Origin: Sedimentitalea arenosa
GTDB lineage: Bacteria; Pseudomonadota; Alphaproteobacteria; Rhodobacterales; Rhodobacteraceae
Length of the DNA: 64,000 nt
Reading direction: 5' to 3'
NCBI RefSeq assembly: GCF_016428585.1
Contig: NZ_JAELVR010000008.1
Location: forward strand, 62,001 to 126,000
Shown here: in pieces, positions 28,064-37,344 of the stretch
Position numbering within the stretch: position 1 is the first letter of the stretch
How the letters are laid out: each line of letters starts with the position of its first letter
Notes under the pieces: model-generated
The model's input: the letters and a program-made list of their open reading frames with translations, nothing else
The model's database searches: none
What the model was told of the DNA's origin: nothing
Program-made: the position numbers and the translations under genes

Positions 28064-29076
28064 AGAACGCGGTCGAATTCGACGCGGTCAACATCGTCTT
28101 TGGCGACAAACCCGCCAAGGCCCTGCCGCTCATGGACGACGGCCTGAGCCGGTCGGAGATCCAGGAGGCGACCGGCCAGATCCTGGGTGTGCATGATTGT
28201 TCCATCGACGTCGCGGAAGGCGAGATCCTTGTGCTGATGGGCCTTTCGGGATCGGGCAAATCGACCCTGCTGCGCGCCGTCAACGGGCTGAACCCTCTGG
28301 CGCGCGGTCAGGTCCGGGTCAGCGACGGGACAGACATGATCAACGTCACCGACGCCGATGCGGCAACCCTGCGCAACATTCGCCAGACGCGTGTATCGAT
28401 GGTCTTTCAGCAGTTCGGCCTCTTGCCCTGGCGTACCGTGCGCGCCAACGTCGCGCTTGGGCTCGAACTCTCGGGCCTTCCGCGCGACGAACGGTTGCGT
28501 CGCGCCGACGCGCAACTCGAAAAGGTCGGCTTGTCCGATTGGGCGGAGCGAAAGGTCGGCGATCTGTCCGGCGGGATGCAGCAGCGGGTCGGGCTGGCCC
28601 GGGCTTTCGCCACGGATGCACCGATCCTGCTGATGGACGAACCGTTCTCGGCGCTCGACCCCTTGATCCGCACCCGCCTTCAGGACGAATTGCTCGACCT
28701 GCAACGCGACATGCGGTGCACGATCATCTTCGTCAGTCACGATCTGGATGAAGCCTTCAAGCTGGGCGAACGCATCGCGATCATGGAAGGCGGGCGGATC
28801 GTGCAATGCGGCACCCCGCGCGAGATATTCTCGGACCCCGCCTCGGATTATGTGGCAGATTTCGTCGCCAACATGAACCCGCTGGGGGTTCTGACCGCGC
28901 GCGACGTGATGGGCCCACCCCAGCACGGAACGGCACGGCAGGTCGAGGCCGAAACACCGGTCAAGGCGCTGATCAGCCAGTTGCGCGGTGGAGATGCGCG
29001 TCTTGATGTTGTCACCGGTGATCGCCATATCGGCACGGTGACAGCGCAGAGCCTGGTCGAAAGGCTTGGCGCATGA
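28060..29076 (+). CDS. choV: Choline ABC transporter ATP-binding protein
   Basis: A 338-residue ATPase. The ChoV-type N-terminus (IVFGDKPAKALPLMDDGLSR) precedes Walker [18 protein letters not shown]-loop QQFGLLPW, signature LSGGMQQRVGLARAFA, Walker B ILLMDEPFSALD and the switch histidine in VSHDLDEAF. A C-terminal extension of about 70 residues resembles the CBS-like tail of ProV-type ATPases but is short. It powers choline uptake for betaine synthesis or phosphatidylcholine. It is coupled to choW. Confidence 0.94.
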   Translation: MKNAVEFDAVNIVFGDKPAKALPLMDDGLSRSEIQEATGQILGVHDCSIDVAEGEILVLMGLSGSGKSTLLRAVNGLNPLARGQVRVSDGTDMINVTDADAATLRNIRQTRVSMVFQQFGLLPWRTVRANVALGLELSGLPRDERLRRADAQLEKVGLSDWAERKVGDLSGGMQQRVGLARAFATDAPILLMDEPFSALDPLIRTRLQDELLDLQRDMRCTIIFVSHDLDEAFKLGERIAIMEGGRIVQCGTPREIFSDPASDYVADFVANMNPLGVLTARDVMGPPQHGTARQVEAETPVKALISQLRGGDARLDVVTGDRHIGTVTAQSLVERLGA

Positions 29077-29118
29077 CGTGCACTCCGACCCGGCCCGTGA
29101 CCAGACGGAGGCCCTGAC

Positions 29119-29385
29119 ATGGTGGCCTTTTTTCGACTGATGTTCATCCTGATGATCGTGCTGACGATTGTCTATGTCACGCTGTCACTGTATTCTCGCT
29201 CCGTGCGGCGCAACAAGCTCGAGGCGCACTGGAAGACCAAGGGCTTGACCGGTGATCGCGAGGCCTTCGTGCAGAGGGGCCTGCAGAAATACGACAAGTC
29301 CTTTCGCCGCAAGCTGATCCTTGGCGTCTATGTCGTGCCGCTGATGGCGATCGCCGTGCTGGTGTATGTGACGAATTTCATGTGA
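29119..29385 (+). CDS. Small hypothetical membrane protein (88 aa)
   Basis: An 88-residue protein with an N-terminal membrane helix (FFRLMFILMIVLTIVYVTLS), a basic middle (RSVRRNKLEAHWKTKGL, RGLQKYDKSFRRKL) and a C-terminal helix (ILGVYVVPLMAIAVLVYVT). I recognise no named family. GGAG precedes the ATG. It sits between choV and the DUF1523 gene with only short gaps, so it is probably part of the same transcript. Function unknown. Confidence 0.83.
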   Translation: MVAFFRLMFILMIVLTIVYVTLSLYSRSVRRNKLEAHWKTKGLTGDREAFVQRGLQKYDKSFRRKLILGVYVVPLMAIAVLVYVTNFM

Positions 29386-29395
29386 GGGTTGGCCG

Positions 29396-30031
29396 ATGGG
29401 CTATGTCAAATGGGCGTTCATACTGCTGTTCTGGGTGCTGCTCGGGTCGTTCCTGCATTACACGCTGCCGCATCAGGACATCGCGCGCATCACCGACACG
29501 TATGAAAAGCGTGTCGATCTTGAAGGCGAGAACAGCCTGTTCTGGGCACAGCATGATACCGGCGGCAACAGCACCGTGACCGGGCGGGACGTGTTCTTCA
29601 TCCAGACCCGGCTGAAGAACGGCAAGGTCATGGTCTATCGCAACGAGGACACCGGGTGGAGCTGGCCTCCTTATTTCAAGGTCAACAGCTCGAACCTGCA
29701 AGCCGAGGCCTCCGATCTCAAATCGTCGTCGGAACAGCCGAAATGGGTGGTGATCCGCCACTACGGCTGGCGCAACGAGTTCATCTCGATCTTCCCCAAC
29801 GCGATCAGCGTGCGCCAGGTCGCCAGCCCGGACGTGCGTCTGATCCCGTGGTTCAACATCGTCTTCCTGACCATCATGGCCGCGCTCTGCTGGGCGGTGT
29901 GGGTGCGCTGGCGGCGCTTCCGCGAAGCCCGGATCGACCCGATGTTGCAGGACATCGGCGACAGCGTCGATGCCGCTGGCGACGTGGTCGCCGAAAAGAG
30001 CGGACGCCTGCGCCGATGGTTCACGCGATGA
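29396..30031 (+). CDS. DUF1523 family membrane protein
   Basis: A 211-residue protein that I assign to DUF1523 from its overall pattern: an N-terminal helix (WAFILLFWVLLGSFLHYTL), PHQDIARITDTYEKRV, a periplasmic beta-rich part with FFIQTRLKNGKVMVYRNEDT, and VIRHYGWRNEFISIFPNA. A second helix (IVFLTIMAALCWAVW) leads into a basic C-terminal tail. No biochemical role is established for this family. It follows the 88-residue membrane protein by 10 nt and precedes psd by 81 nt. Confidence 0.85.
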   Translation: MGYVKWAFILLFWVLLGSFLHYTLPHQDIARITDTYEKRVDLEGENSLFWAQHDTGGNSTVTGRDVFFIQTRLKNGKVMVYRNEDTGWSWPPYFKVNSSNLQAEASDLKSSSEQPKWVVIRHYGWRNEFISIFPNAISVRQVASPDVRLIPWFNIVFLTIMAALCWAVWVRWRRFREARIDPMLQDIGDSVDAAGDVVAEKSGRLRRWFTR

Positions 30032-30112
30032 ATGGCTCCGCCGATATTGCGTTGATCCAGATGACCCCTCTGCGCTAACACGGCGCTACGACCGGAAGCG
30101 AGTTGACCAGAC

Positions 30113-30805
30113 ATGACCATGCTTGGAACCTTTGTGAAACCGATGCACCGGGAGGGGATTCCCTTCGTCGCGGGGTTCACAATCGTGTCTGCCCTCCTGT
30201 TCCTGATCGCGGACGAACTGGGCTGGGTCGGCATCGGCCTCACGGTCTGGTGCTACTATTTTTTCCGAGATCCCAAGCGCACCACGCCGATCCGCGAGGG
30301 GCTGATCGTCAGCCCGGCCGACGGGGTCGTGTCGCTGATCGAACCGGCAACTCCTCCCGCGGAACTGGGCATGACCGACACGCCGCTGACCCGGGTAAGC
30401 GTCTTCATGAACGTGTTCAACTGCCACGTGAACAGGTCGCCCGTCGCCGGCACGGTCGAGGCCATCGCCTATCGGCCCGGCAAGTTCTTCAACGCATCTC
30501 TCGACAAGGCCAGTTCCGACAATGAACGCAACAGCCTGTGTTTGCGGATGGAGGACGGTCGGCAGGTCGCCGTGGTGCAGATCGCCGGTCTCGTCGCGCG
30601 CCGCATTGTTTGCTTCGTGGCGAAGGATCAGCCGCTGATGACGGGTGAACGGTTCGGCCTGATCCGCTTCGGGTCACGGCTGGATGTCTATCTGCCCGAG
30701 GGGGTCGAGCCGATGGTCAGCGTCGGCCAGACCATGGTGGCCGGGGAAACCGTGCTCGCCGATCTTCAGTCGAGCGAACAGGCCCGCGCCGGGCGCACGG
30801 CCTGA
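30113..30805 (+). CDS. psd: Phosphatidylserine decarboxylase proenzyme
   Basis: A 230-residue enzyme of the short bacterial PSD class that makes phosphatidylethanolamine from phosphatidylserine. The proenzyme cleaves itself at Gly-Ser in [11 protein letters not shown], turning the serine into the pyruvoyl cofactor. Other motifs: [14 protein letters not shown] (with the catalytic histidine) and [11 protein letters not shown]. Two N-terminal hydrophobic segments anchor it at the inner membrane. It is followed 2 nt later by pssA, the enzyme that makes its substrate. Confidence 0.95.
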   Translation: MTMLGTFVKPMHREGIPFVAGFTIVSALLFLIADELGWVGIGLTVWCYYFFRDPKRTTPIREGLIVSPADGVVSLIEPATPPAELGMTDTPLTRVSVFMNVFNCHVNRSPVAGTVEAIAYRPGKFFNASLDKASSDNERNSLCLRMEDGRQVAVVQIAGLVARRIVCFVAKDQPLMTGERFGLIRFGSRLDVYLPEGVEPMVSVGQTMVAGETVLADLQSSEQARAGRTA

Positions 30806-30807
30806 CC

Positions 30808-31560
30808 GTGGACGACGACCGCAATCAGCCGCAACGCACCGACCTTCCGGTCGTCATGCTGTTGCCCAACGTCGTCACCATCGCCGCGATCTGCGCCGGT
30901 ATGTCGGCAATCCGCTTCGGGTTCGAAGGGCAGTTCAAGGCTGCCGTTATCCTGATCCTCGTCGCTTGCATCCTCGATGGTCTGGATGGGCGGCTGGCGC
31001 GGCTGCTCAAGTCCGAGTCCCAGATCGGGGCGGAACTGGACAGCCTCGCCGATTTCGTCAACTTCGGGGTCACTCCGGCCCTGGTGATCTATGCTTGGGG
31101 TCTGCAGGGCACCAACAGCGCGGGATGGATCGCGGTTCTGGTTTTCGCGATCAGTTGCGTAATGCGTCTGGCGCGGTTCAACATCGACAGCAAATCCGAG
31201 ATCTCCGGAGCAAAATCCGACCGGTTCGTCGGCGTTCCGGCCCCGGCGGGTGCCTTTCTGGTGTTATTGCCGATGTTCGTGTCCTTCTTCTTCAACGACC
31301 CTGACCTGATCGCACCCGGTCTGATCGGGGCCTACATGATCTGTATCGGTCTGTTGATGATCAGCCGCATCCCGACTTTTTCGTTCAAGAAGGCGCGGGT
31401 GTCGCGGAAAATGGCGAAATTCCTGCTGCTCGGCTTCGCCTTCCTGGCGGCCGCGCTTCTGACGCACACTTGGGCCACGCTGATCGTGCTCGATCTGATT
31501 TATGCAGGCGGGGTCCTCTGGGCCTGGCTCAGCCGAAACAAGACGCCAACCGCACCCTGA
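30808..31560 (+). CDS. pssA: CDP-diacylglycerol-serine O-phosphatidyltransferase
   Basis: A 250-residue integral membrane enzyme making phosphatidylserine from CDP-diacylglycerol and serine. The CDP-alcohol phosphotransferase motif DG-x2-AR-x8-G-x3-D-x3-D is complete in DGLDGRLARLL followed by SQIGAELDSLAD. About eight helices are predicted. The start is GTG at 30808. Together with psd it forms the phosphatidylethanolamine branch. It ends 6 nt from the convergent glycosyltransferase stop, with no visible terminator between them. Confidence 0.95.
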   Translation: MDDDRNQPQRTDLPVVMLLPNVVTIAAICAGMSAIRFGFEGQFKAAVILILVACILDGLDGRLARLLKSESQIGAELDSLADFVNFGVTPALVIYAWGLQGTNSAGWIAVLVFAISCVMRLARFNIDSKSEISGAKSDRFVGVPAPAGAFLVLLPMFVSFFFNDPDLIAPGLIGAYMICIGLLMISRIPTFSFKKARVSRKMAKFLLLGFAFLAAALLTHTWATLIVLDLIYAGGVLWAWLSRNKTPTAP

Positions 31561-31566
31561 CCCCGA

Positions 31567-33144
31567 TCAATCTGCGAAAAGGTGTTTGGCCTCGGCGATG
31601 TTTCTCGCCTTGTCCCAATCGATGCTCAGGAAATCGCGCAGGGCCGAGGCGTTCCGGTCGGTGCCGCCAATCTCGGACATTCGACTGTAGTGCGTGAAAC
31701 CGGCATCCCGGATCAGGTCACTTTCATAGGCAATATCGTTGCGGATGGTGGGCAGCAACCGTCCCAGCGTCGCGTCCGAGGTCGTCTCTCCCGCCAGCCC
31801 GACGCGCTTTGCGTGTCCAACAAGGTAGTCGTCGGAAAACCGGCACTCGATTTCCAGAAGCCGCGTCGTCGCCCGATCCGAGCAGAAATCCTGTAGCAGG
31901 GTCAGGTTGCCGGGATCAATGCAAACGACCAGCCGATCGGTTTCATGATATTCGAACAGCATCCGCATCAAGGACCGACGATGGCGCGTGCGCTTTTCCA
32001 GCGTGGTCTGAATACCGCCGAGGTCAGGCAACGGCGTGTGCTCCTCGTTGAACACATACTCCACTGCGGGCAGGTTCGTCGCCTGGCAGATACGGTCGAG
32101 CAACCGTTTTGCCACATGCCATTTCTTGCAGACCACGATCATCAACTCGCGATCGCGGCCGAGCGAGCTCTCCTTTTCCCAGAATCTCGGCGCGAACCGC
32201 AGGCCGACCCGACCCCGCCGGGTCAGGAAGCCATAGAGGTTGCGCCCCTCGTTGCTGATCTGGAACGAGACATCCTGTGCCGCGTAGAGCCGCCCGAGCC
32301 GCTCCTTGAGGGCGTATGCCTCGGGACTGATCTTGCGCGCAAACAGGAAATCCTGGCTCAACAGCAGGTCATAGTGATCGTTGTAGAACGTCACAGGCAT
32401 CCCGTAGTCCGAGAACATCAGGAAAGTCAGCGTCCGGCTTTCAATCTCGGTTCCGGGGATCAGGTGGCGTACGAGGGTCTGGAAAAAGGTTTCATCCGGG
32501 ATCCACGTCGACCGGAAGAAGCGCATCACGTCGCGACGGCGCTCGGCGAACTCGAGCACCGCCTCGATCGTACGGCGACGCAGGCACCACCACTGGCTGC
32601 CGATCTGGATCTGCAGATCGGCCGGAACCGAGCGCCGCAACCCGAGTTGCCGTTGCAGGGCGACGGACTTGTAGAACAGCGCCTTGTGCCTGCGCTCGTT
32701 GAAGAGATGGCGATAGATCAGCCGCTCTTCTTTCATCCCCGTGCGAATCCAGTCGCTCTCGAAGAAATCGAAACTCTCGATGAAGTCGCGGTCAGTCTCG
32801 TCGAGAAAGCGGTGCACGTACTCGGCGCTCTTGATCGGCATGCAGTCGCCGGACAGCATGTAGACATGCGTGGCGCGGGGAAATGCACCCAGCGCGCAAC
32901 GCAAGGCATTCAGCGTCGCCTGCACCAGCGACCATTCTCCCCAGCCGCACTTGACCCTTTTGGCGGCGAAGGCAACGTTCGGATTGTCGGCAAGCGCGTC
33001 CCGGATTCGCTGGTAGTCAGCCGCGCTGGACCTGCCGTCGAAATGGATCGCCACGCAATCGCCGACAGCAGTCAGACGATGCGCCTGTTCGATCACTGCG
33101 TCAGGATCCTTGTGACACAGTAGGATGTAAGCGATCTTGGCCAT
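31567..33144 (-). CDS. GT14-like beta-1,6-N-acetylglucosaminyltransferase with C-terminal DUF5928
   Basis: A 525-residue protein. The first half (1 to about 290) resembles core-2/I-branching glycosyltransferases: MAKIAYILLCHKDPDAVIEQ, AIHFDGRSSAADY, KCGWGEWSLVQATLNAL, YMLSGDCMPIKS and STWIPDETFFQTLV. The second half is the DUF5928 extension found with this enzyme in Rhodobacteraceae, and includes MIVVCKKWHVAKRLLDRI. It has no signal peptide or membrane helix, so it is cytoplasmic. The sugar acceptor is unknown. It is divergent from a sulfotransferase gene, suggesting joint work on a surface glycan. Confidence 0.86.
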   Translation of the reverse strand: MAKIAYILLCHKDPDAVIEQAHRLTAVGDCVAIHFDGRSSAADYQRIRDALADNPNVAFAAKRVKCGWGEWSLVQATLNALRCALGAFPRATHVYMLSGDCMPIKSAEYVHRFLDETDRDFIESFDFFESDWIRTGMKEERLIYRHLFNERRHKALFYKSVALQRQLGLRRSVPADLQIQIGSQWWCLRRRTIEAVLEFAERRRDVMRFFRSTWIPDETFFQTLVRHLIPGTEIESRTLTFLMFSDYGMPVTFYNDHYDLLLSQDFLFARKISPEAYALKERLGRLYAAQDVSFQISNEGRNLYGFLTRRGRVGLRFAPRFWEKESSLGRDRELMIVVCKKWHVAKRLLDRICQATNLPAVEYVFNEEHTPLPDLGGIQTTLEKRTRHRRSLMRMLFEYHETDRLVVCIDPGNLTLLQDFCSDRATTRLLEIECRFSDDYLVGHAKRVGLAGETTSDATLGRLLPTIRNDIAYESDLIRDAGFTHYSRMSEIGGTDRNASALRDFLSIDWDKARNIAEAKHLFAD

Positions 33145-33291
33145 GCCGGAACGAATTCAACTATAGTTTAATCATTGGTTTAGCTTGTTATTGATGAAGG
33201 ACGATTGAATAAACCGGGATTGTTTGCTTTTTTGTCCGCAACTCGCCTGTTTCCCGCTCGATGGACCGCAGGCCATTGGAGACATCGCGAA

Positions 33292-34113
33292 ATGGGGTTT
33301 CCCGGAACCTGGATGACCGAATCCGAGAGCATGGTCTATCGGGTCGTCCCGAAATGTGCCTGCTCCACCATCGGCCAGATCATGTATTATTCGGACCATG
33401 GCCGGTTCTTCGACGGCGACATCCACGACGCGGAGTCCGGCCTGCACAAATGGGCGCTCGAAGACAGCAAGGAACCGATCACGCGCAACGTGACCGGGCA
33501 CAAGTCTTATGCCTTCACCTGCGTGCGCAATCCCTACACGCGCATACTCAGCTCGTTCTTCGACAAGATCTGCGGCATCCAGCGCAACGGCAAGCGCTAC
33601 CGCGGCAACCTGGTGCCGATGCTGGTGGCGCAGTATGGCGTCAATGTCGGCGGCCCGGACGGCAAGGAGGAGTTCGATCAGATCACCTCGTTCCGGCGTT
33701 TCCTGCTGTTCGCGCGCGACACGATCCGCTGGCGCAAACCGATGGAGCCCGACATCCACTGGTCGGCCATCTCGGGCCACGCCTCGACCTTCATCATCAA
33801 CGGCGGGCGCTACGACAACATCATCTGGACCGAGCGGTTCGACGAGGGGATGTCACAGGTTCTGGATGCGACGACGCAACGTCATCCGGTCGAACTGGCC
33901 GCGATCCCCCGTTTCAACGAGAGCGAAGGCCACGGACCCAAGCGGGCGCACCCGGTCGAAGACTATTTCGACGACCTGTCGATGCACCTGGTCTATGAGA
34001 TCTACAAGCGCGATTTTGAGCTGTTCAAATACGATCACCTTGACCCGTCCAACAAAATGCCGATCGACGAGATCGACCTGAACGAAGTGCACGCCAAACT
34101 CGGCGATCCCTGA
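33292..34113 (+). CDS. Sulfotransferase family 2 protein
   Basis: A 273-residue PAPS-dependent sulfotransferase. The 5'-phosphosulfate loop is VVPKCACSTIGQIMYY (PKCACST) and the 3'-phosphate site is FTCVRNPYTRILSSFFDK. HWSAISGHASTFIINGGRYD and GHGPKRAHPVEDYF are further conserved stretches. I start at ATG 33292, with GGAG 10 nt upstream. The frame is open to 33205 and the intervening sequence (SATRLFPARWTAGHWRHRE) looks protein-like, so a longer product from a TTG is possible. It probably sulfates a glycan made with the divergent glycosyltransferase. Confidence 0.85.
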   Translation: MGFPGTWMTESESMVYRVVPKCACSTIGQIMYYSDHGRFFDGDIHDAESGLHKWALEDSKEPITRNVTGHKSYAFTCVRNPYTRILSSFFDKICGIQRNGKRYRGNLVPMLVAQYGVNVGGPDGKEEFDQITSFRRFLLFARDTIRWRKPMEPDIHWSAISGHASTFIINGGRYDNIIWTERFDEGMSQVLDATTQRHPVELAAIPRFNESEGHGPKRAHPVEDYFDDLSMHLVYEIYKRDFELFKYDHLDPSNKMPIDEIDLNEVHAKLGDP

Positions 34114-34125
34114 ACCAAACCCAGT

Positions 34126-35358
34126 TCAGCGGCGCAGGCGGGCCAGCAGGTCGAGCGAGGGCTCGCCGGTTTCCGGCAGGCCGACGCTACGCTGGTAGCC
34201 CCGGATTGCCGCTTCGGTGTTCGACCCGATGACCCCATCCGCGCCGTCCGTGTCGAACCCGGCCGCCGTCAGGCGGCGCTGCAGCTCCTTGCGATCGTCG
34301 ATGGTCATCCCGCTCGCATCGGGCGGAAAACTCCCGCGGATCGGCGGCCCGCCAACGATCCGGTCGGACAGGTGCCCGATCCCGATCACGTAGCTTTCCG
34401 AATTATTGTAGCGGGTGATGACCGTGAAATTGCGGAAAGTCATGAAGGCCGGACCATTGCGCCCGGACGGAATGATGATCGATGCCGCGCCGTAATCCGG
34501 CACGCGCCCCCCGTTCACGTCACGCACTCCCTGCGCCGCCCATTGCGATGGACTGCGGGTCGTATCGCGACCGAACGGACCGGCGAACCCGGCCGGCAGG
34601 AGGACCTCTACCCCCCAGGGTTGGCCGCGGGTCCAGCCGTTGCGCGACAGGTAGACCGCAGCGGACGCCAGCGCGTCGGTCGGGTCATCCGACCAGATGT
34701 CGCGTCGGCCGTCGCCGTTAAAATCCACTGCGAACGCCTGGTAGGACGTCGGGATGAACTGCGTATGCCCCATCGCCCCGGCCCAGCTTCCGGTCATCCG
34801 GTCGACCGTGGTGTCGCCGTTCTGCAGGATCTTCAACGCGGCGATCAGCTGGCTTTCGAAGAAGGAGCCGCGCCGTCCGTCATAGGCCAGCGTCGACAGT
34901 GCAGACACCACCTGGATGTCGCCGCGTCGCTCTCCATACCGGCTTTCTAGACCCCAGATCGCCGTGACGACCTGTTTCTCGACACCGTATCGCGACTCGA
35001 TCTGCGACAGGGTCGAATTGTACTGGCGCAGCTTCGCCTTGCCGGTGCTGACCCGTTCGTCCGATGCCGCGATCGCCAGGTAATCCTCGAGCGAGCGTTT
35101 GAACTCGGTCTGGTTGCGGTCTCGCTCGATCACGCCGGGGAGGTATCCCGCCCCGCGAAAGGCGCGGTCGATCGTGGCCTGCGAAATGCCCTGCCAGGCA
35201 GCCCGCGTCTTGAAGCGCGCAACCCAGGCGTCATAGCCTGCATTCGGAATCGACCGCATCGCGCTGCTTGGCCCCGCGGGAGAACCGCCACCCGTCGAGC
35301 ACCCTGCGACCAGGGTCGCGGCCAGGCCGCAAGTCATCGTTCGCCGTGAAATCCGCAT
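34126..35358 (-). CDS. Lytic murein transglycosylase (MltB/Slt35 type) lipoprotein with peptidoglycan-binding domain
   Basis: A 410-residue cell-wall lyase. The leader [20 protein letters not shown] has both a twin arginine and a lipobox (VAGC), so a Tat-exported lipoprotein is possible. The catalytic domain (about 50-330) has the active-site glutamate in [10 protein letters not shown] and [22 protein letters not shown]-terminal PG_binding_1 domain reads [20 protein letters not shown]. It cleaves glycan strands to 1,6-anhydro ends. ATG 35358 is chosen since it begins the lipoprotein leader. Confidence 0.94.
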   Translation of the reverse strand: MRISRRTMTCGLAATLVAGCSTGGGSPAGPSSAMRSIPNAGYDAWVARFKTRAAWQGISQATIDRAFRGAGYLPGVIERDRNQTEFKRSLEDYLAIAASDERVSTGKAKLRQYNSTLSQIESRYGVEKQVVTAIWGLESRYGERRGDIQVVSALSTLAYDGRRGSFFESQLIAALKILQNGDTTVDRMTGSWAGAMGHTQFIPTSYQAFAVDFNGDGRRDIWSDDPTDALASAAVYLSRNGWTRGQPWGVEVLLPAGFAGPFGRDTTRSPSQWAAQGVRDVNGGRVPDYGAASIIIPSGRNGPAFMTFRNFTVITRYNNSESYVIGIGHLSDRIVGGPPIRGSFPPDASGMTIDDRKELQRRLTAAGFDTDGADGVIGSNTEAAIRGYQRSVGLPETGEPSLDLLARLRR

Positions 35359-35508
35359 TGTGTCCGCCTGCGCTTTGATCTGCCTCAGGACCAATGCTTA
35401 ACGCAGTCTCGCCGGCACGCAAACCATCCCCGGCGAGAACGCCGGCGTTTCCTTGCCGAACCGCTGTCCGCTTGCACCCGCGCAGCCGAGCGCCTACATC
35501 TGCGACCC

Positions 35509-35985
35509 ATGGCGCAGACGAAATCAGATCCCAATTACAAGGTGATCGCCGAGAACCGGCGGGCCCGGTTCGACTATGCCATAGAGGAAGACCTGGAATG
35601 TGGCATCCTGCTGGAAGGGTCCGAGGTCAAGTCCTTGCGCCAGGGCGGTGCCAACATCGCCGAAAGCTATGCCGCCGTCGAAGATGGCGAGCTTTGGCTG
35701 ATCAACAGCTATGTCGCGCCCTATGATCAGGCCAAGACCTTTCGACACGAAGAACGCCGCCGCCGAAAGTTATTGGTGTCGCGCAAGGAATTGTCGAACC
35801 TGTGGAACGCAACCCAGCGCAAGGGCATGACCCTCGTGCCGATCGTTCTGTACTTCAACCACAAGGGCCTCGCCAAGTTGAAGATCGGGATCGCCAAGGG
35901 CAAGAAAAACCACGACAAACGCGAAACCGAAGCCAAACGCGACTGGTCACGGCAAAAACAGCGCCTTCTCAAGGATCATCGCTGA
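35509..35985 (+). CDS. smpB: SsrA-binding protein SmpB
   Basis: A 158-residue RNA-binding protein that delivers tmRNA to stalled ribosomes. It shows [45 protein letters not shown] and the basic C-terminal tail [15 protein letters not shown], all diagnostic. It is divergent from the transglycosylase gene across 150 bp that hold no other gene. The tmRNA gene itself is not in the window. Confidence 0.96.
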   Translation: MAQTKSDPNYKVIAENRRARFDYAIEEDLECGILLEGSEVKSLRQGGANIAESYAAVEDGELWLINSYVAPYDQAKTFRHEERRRRKLLVSRKELSNLWNATQRKGMTLVPIVLYFNHKGLAKLKIGIAKGKKNHDKRETEAKRDWSRQKQRLLKDHR

Positions 35986-36001
35986 ACGGCCCGATTGCGC
36001 T

Positions 36002-36023
36002 GCGCGGACTTGCATCCCCGCGC
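36002..36023 (+). terminator. Possible terminator after smpB
   Basis: GCGCGG / CCGCGC inverted repeat with a 10-nt loop, 16 nt past the smpB stop. No T tract. Confidence 0.35.
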
Positions 36024-36174
36024 CGGGTGAGCCGTGCTCCATGACATCGGAATTGGAGCCAGACGGAGCATGCCGGGACAGCCGTCCAAGGCACCGAAGA
36101 TGATGGCCAACACCCCAGACCATGGCTATGAAAATGAGAATGACTTTGGCCAACGGATCGGGAAAGAGAGCGCG

Positions 36175-37323
36175 ATGATGACACCGAAAGCAAACTGGTC
36201 CTATCCGACCGCAATCAGATTCGGAGCGGGTCGGATCGCGGAACTGGCGGAGGCCTGTGTCTCCTGCGGCGTCACGCGGCCTCTGCTGGTGACCGACAGG
36301 GGGCTCGCGAGTCTCGAGATCACCCGCCGGGCGTTGAACGTGATCGATGCCGCGGGATTGGGCCGCGCGCTTTTCTTCGAGGTCGACCCGAACCCGACCG
36401 AGGCCAATCTCGAAACCGGCCTCGCGGTTTATCGCGACGGTGGCCATGACGGCGTGATCGCCTTTGGCGGCGGTTCGGCGCTGGATCTCGGCAAGATGAT
36501 CGCCTTCATGGCCGGCCAGGTCCGCCCGGTCTGGGACTTCGAGGACGTGGACGATTGGTGGACGCGGGCCGATGCCAGCGCGATCGCTCCGGTGATCGCC
36601 GTGCCGACCACGGCAGGCACCGGATCGGAGGTCGGGCGCGCTTCGGTTCTGACGAATGCGGTCAGCCACGAGAAAAAGATCATCTTTCATCCCCTGGTTC
36701 TTCCGAAGATCGTGATCGCGGATCCGGAACTGACCGTCGGCATGCCGCGCGCCATCACCGCCGGGACCGGTATGGACGCCTTTGCCCATTGTCTCGAAGC
36801 CTATTGTTCGCCGCACTATCACCCGATGAGCCAGGGCATCGCGCTGGAAGGCATGCGGCTGGTCGCCGAGAACCTGCCCAAGGCCTATGCCGACGGCACC
36901 GACCTCTCGGCGCGCGCCGAGATGATGAGTGCGGCCATGATGGGCGCGACAGGCTTCCAGAAAGGGCTGGGCGCAATCCACGCCCTGTCGCATCCGATCG
37001 GGGCGGTGTTCGGAACGCATCACGGTACCACCAATGCAGTCGTGATGCGGCCGGTGCTGCGCTTCAACCGCCCGGCGATAGAAGATCGGCTGAACCGGGC
37101 GGCGGACTATCTCGGCATCGCGGGCGGATTTGACGGCTTCTACGACCATGTCGGCGACCTGATCGACCAGCTTGGCATCCCGGGTCGCCTTGGCGATCTG
37201 GGGGTGACCGACCCGGATATAGATGCGCTCGTGGCGTCTGCCCTTGCAGATCCCAGCACTGGCGGCAACCCAGTCAAGATGACGGCCGAAAATACCCGCG
37301 CCCTGCTGCTGGCCTGTCTCTAG
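36175..37323 (+). CDS. Iron-containing alcohol dehydrogenase
   Basis: A 382-residue group III (Fe-ADH) dehydrogenase. The NAD-binding GGGSALDLGKMIAFM and PTTAGTGSEVGRASV match the family. The metal ligands are in GTGMDAFAHCLEAY, ALSHPIGAVFGTHHGTTNAV. The substrate is probably an alcohol or aldehyde; a precise one cannot be given. ATG 36175 (or 36178) is chosen because GGGAAAGAGAG precedes it and the protein then has the family N-terminus (ANWSYPTAIRFGAGR). The frame is open back to 36034, but that part looks non-coding. Confidence 0.92.
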   Translation: MMTPKANWSYPTAIRFGAGRIAELAEACVSCGVTRPLLVTDRGLASLEITRRALNVIDAAGLGRALFFEVDPNPTEANLETGLAVYRDGGHDGVIAFGGGSALDLGKMIAFMAGQVRPVWDFEDVDDWWTRADASAIAPVIAVPTTAGTGSEVGRASVLTNAVSHEKKIIFHPLVLPKIVIADPELTVGMPRAITAGTGMDAFAHCLEAYCSPHYHPMSQGIALEGMRLVAENLPKAYADGTDLSARAEMMSAAMMGATGFQKGLGAIHALSHPIGAVFGTHHGTTNAVVMRPVLRFNRPAIEDRLNRAADYLGIAGGFDGFYDHVGDLIDQLGIPGRLGDLGVTDPDIDALVASALADPSTGGNPVKMTAENTRALLLACL

Positions 37324-37344
37324 CCGCGATACGTCGGAGGTCGT

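Noticed and set aside
27230-29076. Glycine betaine/proline transporter (proWV) rather than choline
   Set aside because: The binding protein has the choline aromatic cage at a constant residue offset from ChoX, and the ATPase N-terminus is of ChoV type.
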